The notes under the pieces: model-generated | What the model was told of the DNA's origin: nothing | Seen by the model: the letters and a program-made list of their open reading frames with translations, nothing else | The model's database searches: none | Program-made: the position numbers and the translations under genes | Part shown: positions 7,170 to 13,394 of the stretch, piece after piece | Layout: each line of letters begins with the position of its first letter | Numbering within the stretch: the stretch's first letter is position 1 | NCBI GenBank assembly: GCA_036555425.1 | Contig: DATBLL010000262.1 | Location: forward strand, 1 to 13,505 | Origin: SBBV01 sp036555425 | GTDB lineage: Bacteria; Pseudomonadota; Alphaproteobacteria; Bin65 | Reading direction: 5' to 3' | Length of the DNA: 13,505 bases

Positions 7170-8993
7170 ATGACCATCCGCCTTCTCCCGCCCAACCTGG
7201 TCAACCGCATCGCGGCGGGCGAGGTGGTGGAGCGTCCGGCCGCGGCGGTCAAGGAGCTGGTCGAGAACGCGATCGACGCCGGCGCCACGCGCATCGAGGT
7301 GCATCTGCGCGAGGGCGGGCGCGCGCTCATCGCCGTCGTCGACGACGGCGCCGGCATGCAAAGCGGGGATTTGGCCCTCGCCGTCGAGCGCCACGCCACC
7401 TCGAAGCTCCCGGCCGACGATCTTCTCGATCTCCGCTGGCTCGGATTCCGCGGCGAGGCGCTGCCCTCGATCGGCGCGGTGAGCCGGCTCACCATCGTGA
7501 GCCGCCCGCGCGGCGCCGAGAGCGCGCGCGGCGAGACCGCGTGGCAGATCACGGTCGAGGGCGGCATAAAATCGACTCCGGCGCCGGCCGCGCATCCGTT
7601 CGGCACCCGCGTCGAAGTGCGCGATCTCTTCTATGCCACGCCGGCCCGGCTCAAGTTCCTGAAAGGCGAGCGCGCCGAGCAGATGGCCTGCGTCGACGCG
7701 GTCGAGCGCCTCGCCATGGCGCATCCCGGCATCGCCTTTCGCGTCCTCGCCGAGGGCGATCGCCGCTTGCTCGATCTGCCCGCCGCCGCCGCCGGCGATC
7801 TCTTCGAAGCACGGCTCGCGCGCCTCGCCGCGATCCTCGGCCGCGAGTTCGGCGCCAACGCGTTGAAGGTCGAGGCCGTTCGCGAAGGCGTGCGGCTCTC
7901 GGGCTATGCCGGCGTGCCGACCTATCACCGCGCCACCGCGCAGCACCAATATCTCTTCGTCAACGGCCGCCCGGTGCGCGACAAGCTGCTCTACGGCGCA
8001 GTGCGCGGCGCCTATCAGGATTTCTTGGCGCGCGACCGCCATCCGGTCGTGGCGCTCTTCCTCGATTTGCCGCCGAGCGAAGTGGACGTGAACGTGCATC
8101 CGGCCAAGGCCGAGGTGCGCTTCCGCGACGCGGGCCTCGTGCGCGGCCTCATCGTCGGCGCCCTCAAGCATGCGCTGGCCGAGGCCGGACACCGCGCCTC
8201 GACCACCGTCGCCGATGCCGCGCTCGGCGCGTTTCGCCCGGGTTCGGCGCCGATGATGGCGGGCGGAGCCTCACCCTCCTCCGTGCCGCGCGGCGTTGCC
8301 GAAGCGGCGGCCGCCTATTTCGCGGCGCCGCGCGACACCGGCGCGCCCGCCCTGCCCGGCCTCGATGCGCCCTCGGCGCCGACCGCCGCTCCGGGTCCTG
8401 CCACCCCGGCGGATTTTCCGCTCGGCGTCGCGCGCGCGCAGGTGCACGGGACCTACATCGTGGCACAGACCCGGGACGGCATCGTCATCGTCGATCAGCA
8501 TGCCGCGCATGAGCGGCTCGTCTACGAGCGCATGAAGGCGATGCTCGAAAATGGCGGCGTCGCGCGCCAAGGGCTCCTGCTGCCGGAAGTCATCGAGCTC
8601 GAACCCGCCGCGGTCGAGCGCCTCGCCGCGCGCGCCGGCGAGCTCGGCGAGCTCGGGCTCCAGCTCGAGCCGTTCGGCCGCGGCGCCGTGGTCGTGCGCG
8701 CGGTGCCGGCCCTCCTCGGCGACACCGACGTCGCCGGCCTCGTGCGCGATCTCGCCGACGAGTTGGCCGAGCTCGGCGACGCCCCGGCGCTCAAAGAGCG
8801 GCTCGCCGATGTCTGCAGCACCATCGCCTGCCACGGCTCGATCCGCGCCGGCCGACGCCTTCTGCCCGAGGAGATGAACGCCCTCTTGCGCCAGATGGAG
8901 GCGACGCCCCATTCCGGCCAATGCAACCACGGCCGGCCCACTTACGTGGAGCTGAAGCTCGCCGACATCGAGCGCCTGTTCGGCCGGCGGTAG
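7170..8993 (+). CDS. mutL: DNA mismatch repair protein MutL (endonuclease-type)
   Basis: Mismatch-repair ATPase that couples MutS recognition to strand incision. It is 607 aa from the ATG at 7170, and 'MTIRLLPPNLVNRIAAGEVV' matches the family N-terminus. The frame is open further upstream, but that part lies in palindromic element C and looks non-coding. GHKL ATPase motifs: E32/N33 in 'ELVENAIDAG', 'DDGAGM' (58-63), 'RHATSKL' (74-80) and 'GFRGEAL' (92-98). A proline/alanine-rich linker spans about 355-415. The C-terminal dimerisation and nuclease domain carries 'DQHAAHERLVYE' (442-453), which fits the metal-binding DQHA(x)2E(x)4E motif, plus 'ACHGSIRAG' (553-561) and 'CNHGRP' (585-590). This indicates a nicking MutL of the MutH-independent type. 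The left repeat of the GxxExxY cassette begins eight bases after its stop. Confidence 0.96.
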   Translation: MTIRLLPPNLVNRIAAGEVVERPAAAVKELVENAIDAGATRIEVHLREGGRALIAVVDDGAGMQSGDLALAVERHATSKLPADDLLDLRWLGFRGEALPSIGAVSRLTIVSRPRGAESARGETAWQITVEGGIKSTPAPAAHPFGTRVEVRDLFYATPARLKFLKGERAEQMACVDAVERLAMAHPGIAFRVLAEGDRRLLDLPAAAAGDLFEARLARLAAILGREFGANALKVEAVREGVRLSGYAGVPTYHRATAQHQYLFVNGRPVRDKLLYGAVRGAYQDFLARDRHPVVALFLDLPPSEVDVNVHPAKAEVRFRDAGLVRGLIVGALKHALAEAGHRASTTVADAALGAFRPGSAPMMAGGASPSSVPRGVAEAAAAYFAAPRDTGAPALPGLDAPSAPTAAPGPATPADFPLGVARAQVHGTYIVAQTRDGIVIVDQHAAHERLVYERMKAMLENGGVARQGLLLPEVIELEPAAVERLAARAGELGELGLQLEPFGRGAVVVRAVPALLGDTDVAGLVRDLADELAELGDAPALKERLADVCSTIACHGSIRAGRRLLPEEMNALLRQMEATPHSGQCNHGRPTYVELKLADIERLFGRR

Positions 8994-9001
8994 TGGACGA
9001 C

Positions 9002-9036
9002 TCACCACCAAGGCTCCAAGACACCAAGGCACAAAG
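9002..9036 (+). repeat. Left 35-bp inverted repeat of the GxxExxY cassette (CCAAG octamers)
   Basis: The 35-bp arm contains CCAAG at 9008, 9016 and 9024, plus the variant CAAAG at 9032, giving an exact 8-base period. It is the reverse complement of 9439-9473 at 31 of 35 positions without gaps. It begins eight bases after the mutL stop and ends one base before the ATG of the enclosed gene. The AAGG at 9026-9029 lies eight bases before that ATG and is the only Shine-Dalgarno-like sequence available. Confidence 0.9.
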
Positions 9037-9037
9037 A

Positions 9038-9433
9038 ATGGACACTCGCGAAGCGATTCCTGCGGCGCTCGATCGAATCGGCAAAGCCATCGTGGATTCT
9101 GCGTTTCGCGTTCATTCGGAGCTTGGCCCTGGTCTCCTCGAATCCATCGATGAATCTTGCCTCGCACACGAAATTGGAAAGCGCGGGATTTCCATTAGGC
9201 GGCAGACCGCGATTCCGATTGTGTACGATGGAATTTCTTTTGATGGCGGCCTTCGCCTCGACCTTCTTGCTGCGGACGCGGTTATCATCGAGGTCAAGTC
9301 CGTGGAACGCATGCAGCCGGTGTTCGAGGCGCAAATTCTAAGTTACATGAAACTCGCGAAACTTCGCCTCGGATACCTCATCAATTTCAATGTTCCACTG
9401 ATCCGCGATGGCATTAAGCGCTATGTGAGGTAA
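9038..9433 (+). CDS. GxxExxY family protein (PD-(D/E)XK-like fold)
   Basis: A 131-aa protein recognisable as the GxxExxY family (PDDEXK_3-like), whose cellular role is not established. The N-terminal helix 'IVDSAFRVHSELGPGLLES' leads into the signature region. G32 and E35 are present, but the position of the signature Tyr is Asp38. A nuclease-like core follows, with D75 in 'LRLDLL' and E85-V-K87 in 'IIEVKSVE', then 'FEAQILSYMKL' and the family-typical C-terminus 'LGYLINFNVPLIRDGIKR'. The possible catalytic D-ExK triad is thus intact. I chose the ATG at 9038 because the frame upstream runs through mutL and repeat sequence. Codon choice (AAA, ATT, TCT, AAG mixed with GC-rich codons) differs from its neighbours and supports transfer. 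It lies downstream of mutL in the same direction and has no visible promoter of its own. Confidence 0.88.
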   Translation: MDTREAIPAALDRIGKAIVDSAFRVHSELGPGLLESIDESCLAHEIGKRGISIRRQTAIPIVYDGISFDGGLRLDLLAADAVIIEVKSVERMQPVFEAQILSYMKLAKLRLGYLINFNVPLIRDGIKRYVR

Positions 9434-9438
9434 TAGAT

Positions 9439-9473
9439 CTTGGAGCCTTGGTGTCTTGGTGTCTTGGTGGTGA
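9439..9473 (-). repeat. Right 35-bp inverted repeat of the GxxExxY cassette
   Basis: This arm reads CTTGG at 9439, 9455 and 9463 and CCTTGG at 9447, the complement of the CCAAG octamer series. Compared with the left arm it differs at only four positions. It starts five bases after the GxxExxY stop codon and ends four bases before the end of the rsmD stop codon on the opposite strand. In RNA the two arms could pair and enclose the whole gene. Confidence 0.9.
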
Positions 9474-9477
9474 ATCT

Positions 9478-10077
9478 TTACGTTGCCAAACTGCCGGGGT
9501 CACTGGAGTAGCGGAGGATCGTGACGCGCGCCGCGCCGTAGCGTCGCGTCTCGAGCGCTGCGAAGCCGGGCGGCGGCGCCAGCGCGGGCGCGCGCGCCGC
9601 CTCCTCCACTACGCAAAGGGCGCCCGGCGCGAGCCATCCTCCCGCGGCGAACCCGGCGAGCGCCGCGGCGGCGACATTCTCGGCATAGGGCGGATCGAAG
9701 AAGGCGAGCGTCGCGGGTGGTATATCCTTGGGCCGCGGCGGCGGGCGGGTGGCATCGGCGGCCATCACGCGCGCGGCGCTTTGCTCGCGCAGCGCCGCGA
9801 TGTTGGCGCGCGCGGCCACCAGCGACTGCGGCTCGTTGTCGATGAATGCGGCGCGCGCGGCACCGCGCGAAAGCGCCTCCAAGCCCATAGCACCGGTGCC
9901 GCAGAAGACATCGAGCACCATCGCACCTGCGATCGGCGAGGCCCCGCCGGCGCCGAAACCGCCATGGGCGAGGATGTTGAAGATGGCCTCGCGCGCGCGG
10001 TCGCTGGTCGGACGGATCGCCTCGCCCGGCGGCGCTTCGATGCGCCTCCCCCTATGCCTTCCGCCGACGATGCGCAT
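9478..10077 (-). CDS. rsmD: 16S rRNA (guanine(966)-N(2))-methyltransferase
   Basis: SAM-dependent methyltransferase that modifies G966 (E. coli numbering) of 16S rRNA. It is 199 aa from 'MRIVGGRHRGRRIEAP', the usual family beginning. An in-frame ATG further upstream would add 27 arginine-rich residues and is rejected. Motifs: 'IRPTSDRAREAIFN' (21-34), the SAM-binding 'DVFCGTGAMGLEALSRGA' (56-73), acidic loop D80, and the catalytic 'DPPY' (128-131) typical of N2-guanine or N6-adenine methyltransferases. Its start overlaps the end of rluB by 26 bases, so it is the last gene of the minus-strand operon. Its stop codon lies four bases from the GxxExxY cassette. Confidence 0.95.
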   Translation of the reverse strand: MRIVGGRHRGRRIEAPPGEAIRPTSDRAREAIFNILAHGGFGAGGASPIAGAMVLDVFCGTGAMGLEALSRGAARAAFIDNEPQSLVAARANIAALREQSAARVMAADATRPPPRPKDIPPATLAFFDPPYAENVAAAALAGFAAGGWLAPGALCVVEEAARAPALAPPPGFAALETRRYGAARVTILRYSSDPGSLAT

Positions 10078-10837
10078 CGCTGAAGAACGCCGCGCCCACC
10101 TGCTCGCGCAGCACCTTGCCCGGCACCTCTTCCACGGCGCCGCGCGCGAGCGCGCCAAGCTGAAAGGGGCCGTAGCTCAGCCGTATGAGCCGCGTCACCT
10201 GCCAGCCCAAATGCTCGCAGATGCGCCGCACTTCGCGGTTCTTCCCCTCCTTGAGCGCGAAAGTGACCCAGGCGTTGGCGCCCTGCTGGCGGTCGAGCGC
10301 CGCCTCGACCGGACCGTACTCGATGCCGGCGATGGTGACGCCCTTCGCCAGCGCCGCGAGCCGCGCGGGATCGACCGCGCCGTGCACCCGCACGCGATAG
10401 CGCCGGACCCAGCCGGTCGCCGGCAATTCGAGATGGCGCGCGAGCTCGCCGTCATTGGTCAAAAGGATGAGACCTTCGGAATTGAGATCGAGCCGGCCGA
10501 CCGAGATCACGCGCGGCAGGGTCGGCGGCAGGGATTGGAAGATCGTCGCCCGGCCCTGCGGATCGCGATGCGTCGTCACCAGGCCGCGCGGCTTGTGGTA
10601 GCGCCAGAGCCGCGTCCGCTCCGGCTCGCCGACGGGCTTCCCGTCGACGGCGATGCGGCTCGCCTCGGTGACGAGGAACGCGGGTGTGGTCAGCACCTTG
10701 CCGTCGACCGCGACGCGCCCCTCTTCGATCCAGCGCTCGGCCTCGCGCCGCGAGCAGAGGCCCGCGCGGGCGAGGCGCTTGGCTATTCTTTCGCCGCGCC
10801 CCGTCCGGCCGGCGCCCTCGCCCGCGCGCTCGCTCAT
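10052..10837 (-). CDS. rluB: 23S rRNA pseudouridine synthase, RluB/RsuA family
   Basis: Converts a uridine of rRNA to pseudouridine. RluB acts on 23S U2605 in E. coli. The protein is 261 aa. An N-terminal S4 RNA-binding domain (about 17-62, 'ERIAKRLARAGLCSRREAER') is followed by the RsuA-type catalytic domain. The catalytic Asp is D117 in 'GRLDLNSEGLILLTNDG', and the C-terminal motif 'GKNREVRRICEHLG' is at 198-211. The start ATG overlaps the stop of the upstream C26 gene as ATGA, which suggests translational coupling, and the 3' end overlaps rsmD. RluB is preferred over RsuA or RluE/F because of its length and its pairing with rsmD, but the exact target base is inferred. Confidence 0.9.
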   Translation of the reverse strand: MSERAGEGAGRTGRGERIAKRLARAGLCSRREAERWIEEGRVAVDGKVLTTPAFLVTEASRIAVDGKPVGEPERTRLWRYHKPRGLVTTHRDPQGRATIFQSLPPTLPRVISVGRLDLNSEGLILLTNDGELARHLELPATGWVRRYRVRVHGAVDPARLAALAKGVTIAGIEYGPVEAALDRQQGANAWVTFALKEGKNREVRRICEHLGWQVTRLIRLSYGPFQLGALARGAVEEVPGKVLREQVGAAFFSDAHRRRKA

Positions 10838-11547
10838 GCCCTCGCCGCGGCGACGAAGGCGGCGAAGATCCGGCGGTCGCCCTCGCTGATGTGGAATTCG
10901 GGGTGCCACTGGACGCCGAGGCAGAAGCGATAGCGCGGCGCCTCGATGCCCTCGATGACGCCATCCGGCGCCACCGCATCGACCACGACTCCGCCGGGCA
11001 CGTCCCCGGCCGCCTGGTGATGCGCGCTGTTCACCGCCAGCGTTTCGGCGCCGACGATGCGATACAGCAGCGTGCCCTTCACCACCTTCACCTCGTGCCC
11101 CGCCTGATCGCGCGGATTGGGCTGCTCGTGCGCCAGCGCGCCCGCCACCGCTTCGGGAATGTGCTGGATCAGCGTGCCGCCGAGCACCACGTGGAGCAGC
11201 TGCTGGCCGCCGCAGATGCCGAGCACCGGCACGTCGCGCGCGAGGGCACCCTTGACGACGGCGAATTCGAAGGCCGTGCGCCGGTCCTTGGTCTTGACCG
11301 TCGGGTGCTTTTCGCCGCCGCCATAGAGCGCGGGATCGACATCGAACGCGCCGCCGGTGCAGACCAGGCCGTCGATCGCGTCGAGATAGCCGTCGGCCAT
11401 CTCGGGCTCGTGCGGCAGTGCCACGGGCAGGCCGCCCGCCGCCGCGGCCGCGCCGAAATAGTTCTCGCGCAGCGCATACCAGGGAAATTTCGAATAGCCG
11501 CCGGGCGGCTCCGAATCGAGCGTGATGCCGATGATGGGGCGCGACAT
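10834..11547 (-). CDS. Class I glutamine amidotransferase-like hydrolase (peptidase C26, gamma-glutamyl-GABA hydrolase-like)
   Basis: Cytosolic 237-aa protein of the peptidase C26 group, which includes PuuD (gamma-glutamyl-gamma-aminobutyrate hydrolase). The nucleophile is C112 in 'VLGICGGQQ', and the His/Glu of the triad are H215 and E217 in 'GVQWHPEF'. 'NSAHHQA' (173-179) and the N-terminal 'RPIIGITLDSE' are also family features. The specific substrate cannot be read from the sequence. No other putrescine-catabolism gene is in the window, so the PuuD role is only one possibility. It is the first gene of the operon with rluB and rsmD and overlaps rluB by four bases. Confidence 0.9.
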   Translation of the reverse strand: MSRPIIGITLDSEPPGGYSKFPWYALRENYFGAAAAAGGLPVALPHEPEMADGYLDAIDGLVCTGGAFDVDPALYGGGEKHPTVKTKDRRTAFEFAVVKGALARDVPVLGICGGQQLLHVVLGGTLIQHIPEAVAGALAHEQPNPRDQAGHEVKVVKGTLLYRIVGAETLAVNSAHHQAAGDVPGGVVVDAVAPDGVIEGIEAPRYRFCLGVQWHPEFHISEGDRRIFAAFVAAARA

Positions 11548-11581
11548 GAATCTTTCGCTTGCTGGCCAAAGCCGGGCGCGG

Positions 11582-11610
11582 AGGATAGGTTTCGCGCGCG
11601 ATCAAGACAA
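11582..11610 (-). promoter_or_regulatory. Candidate sigma-70 promoter for the C26-rluB-rsmD operon
   Basis: On the minus strand, TTGTCT (11610-11605) and TATCCT (11587-11582) are separated by exactly 17 bases. Each matches four of six consensus positions. Transcription would begin near 11575, about 28 bases before the ATG at 11547. It sits in the 62-base divergent gap shared with tadA. Confidence 0.5.
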
Positions 11611-12110
11611 TGCAGCCGCAACATTTAATGGACCCGAAACCGGCATCGCGACGCGCGGCCCCGCCACCCACGCCTATGGACGTGGCGCTCGAAGAAGCGC
11701 GCGCGGCGGCGAGGCGCGGCGAGGTGCCGGTCGGCGCCGCCGTCGCCGACGCGCGCACCGGCGCCGTGCTCGCCCGCGCCGGCAACCGCACCGAGGAGCT
11801 CAGCGACCCCACCGCCCATGCGGAAATCCTCGCCCTGCGCGCCGCCGCTTCGGTGCTGGGCGCGCCGCGCCTGCCCGATTGCGATCTCTACGTCACCATC
11901 GAGCCTTGCGCGATGTGCGCGGCGGCGATCAGCTTCGCGCGCATCCGCCGGCTCTATTTCGGCGCGCCCGACCCCAAGATGGGCGCGGTCGAGCACGGTC
12001 CCCGCTTTTTCCGCCAGCCCACCTGCCACCACGTGCCCGAGGTCTACGGCGGCATCGGCGAGTCTGAGGCCGCGGCGCTGATGCGCGCGTTCTTCGAGAC
12101 GCGGCGATGA
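11610..12110 (+). CDS. tadA: tRNA-specific adenosine-34 deaminase
   Basis: Zinc deaminase that converts the wobble adenosine of tRNA-Arg(ACG) to inosine. The zinc and catalytic motifs are complete: H70-A-E72 in 'PTAHAEILALR' and C100/C103 in 'EPCAMCAAAI'. The 'RRGEVPVGA' segment (35-43) is typical. The length is 166 aa from ATG 11610. In-frame ATGs at 11628 and 11676 are also possible, and none has a Shine-Dalgarno sequence. Homology seems to begin near the residue encoded at 11676 ('MDVALEEA'), so residues 1-22 may not be translated. It diverges from the C26 operon and overlaps the downstream methyltransferase as ATGA. Confidence 0.94.
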   Translation: MQPQHLMDPKPASRRAAPPPTPMDVALEEARAAARRGEVPVGAAVADARTGAVLARAGNRTEELSDPTAHAEILALRAAASVLGAPRLPDCDLYVTIEPCAMCAAAISFARIRRLYFGAPDPKMGAVEHGPRFFRQPTCHHVPEVYGGIGESEAAALMRAFFETRR

Positions 12111-13021
12111 GCGGCGACGCGCGCGCCCACGTCCTCGCCTTCTACGACCGCCATCCGATCTCGGCCGCGGACGTGCTGACGCGGATCAAGGAGCAGCGCG
12201 GCTCGCTCGAGCGCCTGAAGCCCGAGGACGTGTTCCCCTTCGACCAGGATCACTATGGCGGGCTCGCGGCCAATGACGAGCTCGCCATGGCGGCCGCGAT
12301 CCGCAGCGACGACCTCGTGCTCGACCTCTGCTGCGGGCTCGGCGGCCCGGCGCGCTATCAGGCCTTGAGCCGGCGCTGCCGCGTCGTCGGCCTCGACTAC
12401 AACGAGAGCCGCGTCAAGGGCGCCGCCGATCTCACGCGGCGCGTGAACCTTTCGCGGCGCGTGCGCTTCCTGCGCGGCGACGCCGAGGCGCTGCCGTTTC
12501 CGCCCGAGACCTTCGACGCCGTGCTCTCGCAGGAGGCGCTGCTGCACGTGCCCGACAAGGGCAAGGCGCTGGCCGAATCGTTCCGCGTCTTGAAGCCGGG
12601 CGGGCGCATCGCCTTCACCGACTGGATCGCGGGCGGCGGCCTCACCGAGGCGGACCGCGCGATGATGTGGAAGGGCATCGCCGCGCATTCGGTCCATACC
12701 ATCAACCAATACGTAGGACTGCTGAAGGCGGCCGGCTTCGCCGAGGTGCGCGTGGTCAATCTCTCGGCGCTCTGGATTCCCATCCTGCGCGAGCGCCTTG
12801 CCATGTATCGGCGCCTGCGCGAGGAGACCTGCATCCGCACCGGCATCGACAGCCACGCCGAATACTGCGCGTTCTACGAGGCGTTCGTGGGTCTGGTGGA
12901 GCAGGGCGCGCTCGGCGGCGCGCGCTTCGCCGGCACGAAGCCGGGCGCGCGCGTGCTCCGGCCGCGCCGCCGGCCCGAACAAGGCGCCGCACCCGGCGCC
13001 CCGGAGGTCCCCGCGCCTTGA
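12107..13021 (+). CDS. SAM-dependent class I methyltransferase
   Basis: A 304-aa methyltransferase of unknown substrate. An N-terminal helical part including 'FPFDQDHYGG' (43-51) precedes the Rossmann-like domain. The SAM-binding glycine loop is 'VLDLCCGLGGPARY' (71-84), the acidic residue at the end of strand 2 is D97 in 'GLDYN', 'GDAEALPFP' is at 124-132, and the post-motif 'LSQEALLHVPDK' is at 140-151. The general layout resembles small-molecule methyltransferases such as the sarcosine/dimethylglycine or sterol/phosphoethanolamine groups, but nothing fixes the substrate. The tail from about 280 is rich in Arg, Pro and Ala and probably disordered. Its start overlaps the tadA stop by four bases, so expression is probably coupled to tadA. 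Its TGA lies inside the -35 box of the next promoter. Confidence 0.85.
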   Translation: MSGDARAHVLAFYDRHPISAADVLTRIKEQRGSLERLKPEDVFPFDQDHYGGLAANDELAMAAAIRSDDLVLDLCCGLGGPARYQALSRRCRVVGLDYNESRVKGAADLTRRVNLSRRVRFLRGDAEALPFPPETFDAVLSQEALLHVPDKGKALAESFRVLKPGGRIAFTDWIAGGGLTEADRAMMWKGIAAHSVHTINQYVGLLKAAGFAEVRVVNLSALWIPILRERLAMYRRLREETCIRTGIDSHAEYCAFYEAFVGLVEQGALGGARFAGTKPGARVLRPRRRPEQGAAPGAPEVPAP

Positions 13022-13046
13022 CAGCCTCGGAGCCCATGCCGATATT
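13018..13046 (+). promoter_or_regulatory. Candidate sigma-70 promoter for tRNA-Ala
   Basis: A perfect TTGACA (13018-13023) is followed after 17 bases by GATATT (13041-13046), which matches four of six -10 positions. Transcription would start near 13053, about 60 bases before the tRNA. The methyltransferase stop codon TGA (13019-13021) is part of the -35 box. Confidence 0.6.
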
Positions 13047-13111
13047 CCGGCCTCCCAAGCGCCGGCGCGGGCCTTAAGCCCCTCTACCGGCCGGATTTCT
13101 CGCCTTGGTGC

Positions 13112-13187
<76 letters not shown>

Positions 13188-13188
13188 A

Positions 13189-13215
13189 TTGTCCGCGGTA
13201 ATCACGTACGGACAA
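13189..13215 (+). terminator. Possible hairpin terminator or processing stem after tRNA-Ala
   Basis: TTGTCCG (13189-13195) pairs with CGGACAA (13209-13215) across a 13-base loop, starting one base after the encoded CCA. There is no T-tract downstream, so it is not a classical intrinsic terminator. It may be a processing or weak termination structure. Confidence 0.35.
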
Positions 13216-13360
13216 GCGGTTCCATGCAGGCGAGGTCTGCAAGGCGTGCGGCGCAAGGGCGCTGCGGATGGTTTCGAACCGTCCGAGCTCGAGGGGCTAT
13301 ATCGAGCAGCGCTGGGAATGCACCGAGTGCAAGAAAAGCGAGTTGCGCCATGTGAAATAG
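13208..13360 (+). CDS. Small zinc-ribbon protein without a standard start codon (possible gene remnant)
   Basis: The frame ending at TAG 13358-13360 encodes two CxxC pairs, CKAC (13238-13249) and CTEC (near 13319-13330), separated by 23 residues, with a basic end 'KKSELRHVK'. This is a typical zinc-ribbon pattern and looks protein-like. After the in-frame stop at 13199-13201 there is no ATG, GTG or TTG before the first CxxC; the first ATG (13268) falls after it. The listed start is an ACG codon chosen only to mark where the protein-like sequence begins. It could be a decayed fragment left at a tRNA-adjacent insertion site, or a gene using a rare start. No homologue can be named with confidence. 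Confidence 0.4.
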   Translation, partial: TDKRFHAGEVCKACGARALRMVSNRPSSRGYIEQRWECTECKKSELRHVK

Positions 13361-13394
13361 GCGCAGCCCTTCGCGGGGCCGCGCGCCGTCCCAC

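Larger units (their letters stand above)
9002..9473. mobile_element. Repeat-bounded GxxExxY gene cassette between mutL and rsmD (putative)
   Basis: A 472-bp unit made of a 35-bp inverted repeat, a single 131-codon gene filling the interior almost exactly (1 base on the left, 5 on the right), and the matching repeat. GC is visibly lower than in the surroundings: by hand count about 54% over 9121-9360, against 78% over 8641-8700 in mutL. It sits exactly in the convergent gap between two conserved genes, with 8 bases of spacer on one side and 4 on the other. There is no transposase and no clear target-site duplication. Mobility is therefore inferred from the structure and composition only. Confidence 0.55.

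Noticed and set aside
9002..9473. CRISPR array or tandem-repeat locus
   Set aside because: The 8-base CCAAG repeats are contiguous, few in number and in two inverted blocks around a gene. There are no spacers and no cas genes.
9439..9473. Bidirectional intrinsic terminator between mutL and rsmD
   Set aside because: A single arm does not fold on itself and has no T-tract. The complementary arm is more than 400 bases away.
9474..9477. Target-site duplication at the cassette ends
   Set aside because: The bases just outside the two arms (TGGACGAC on the left, ATCT on the right) do not match, so no duplication can be claimed.
10078..10158. Upstream start for rsmD adding 27 residues
   Set aside because: The added residues are Arg/Cys/Ala-rich and lie over the rluB 3' coding region. 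The family begins at MRIVGG.
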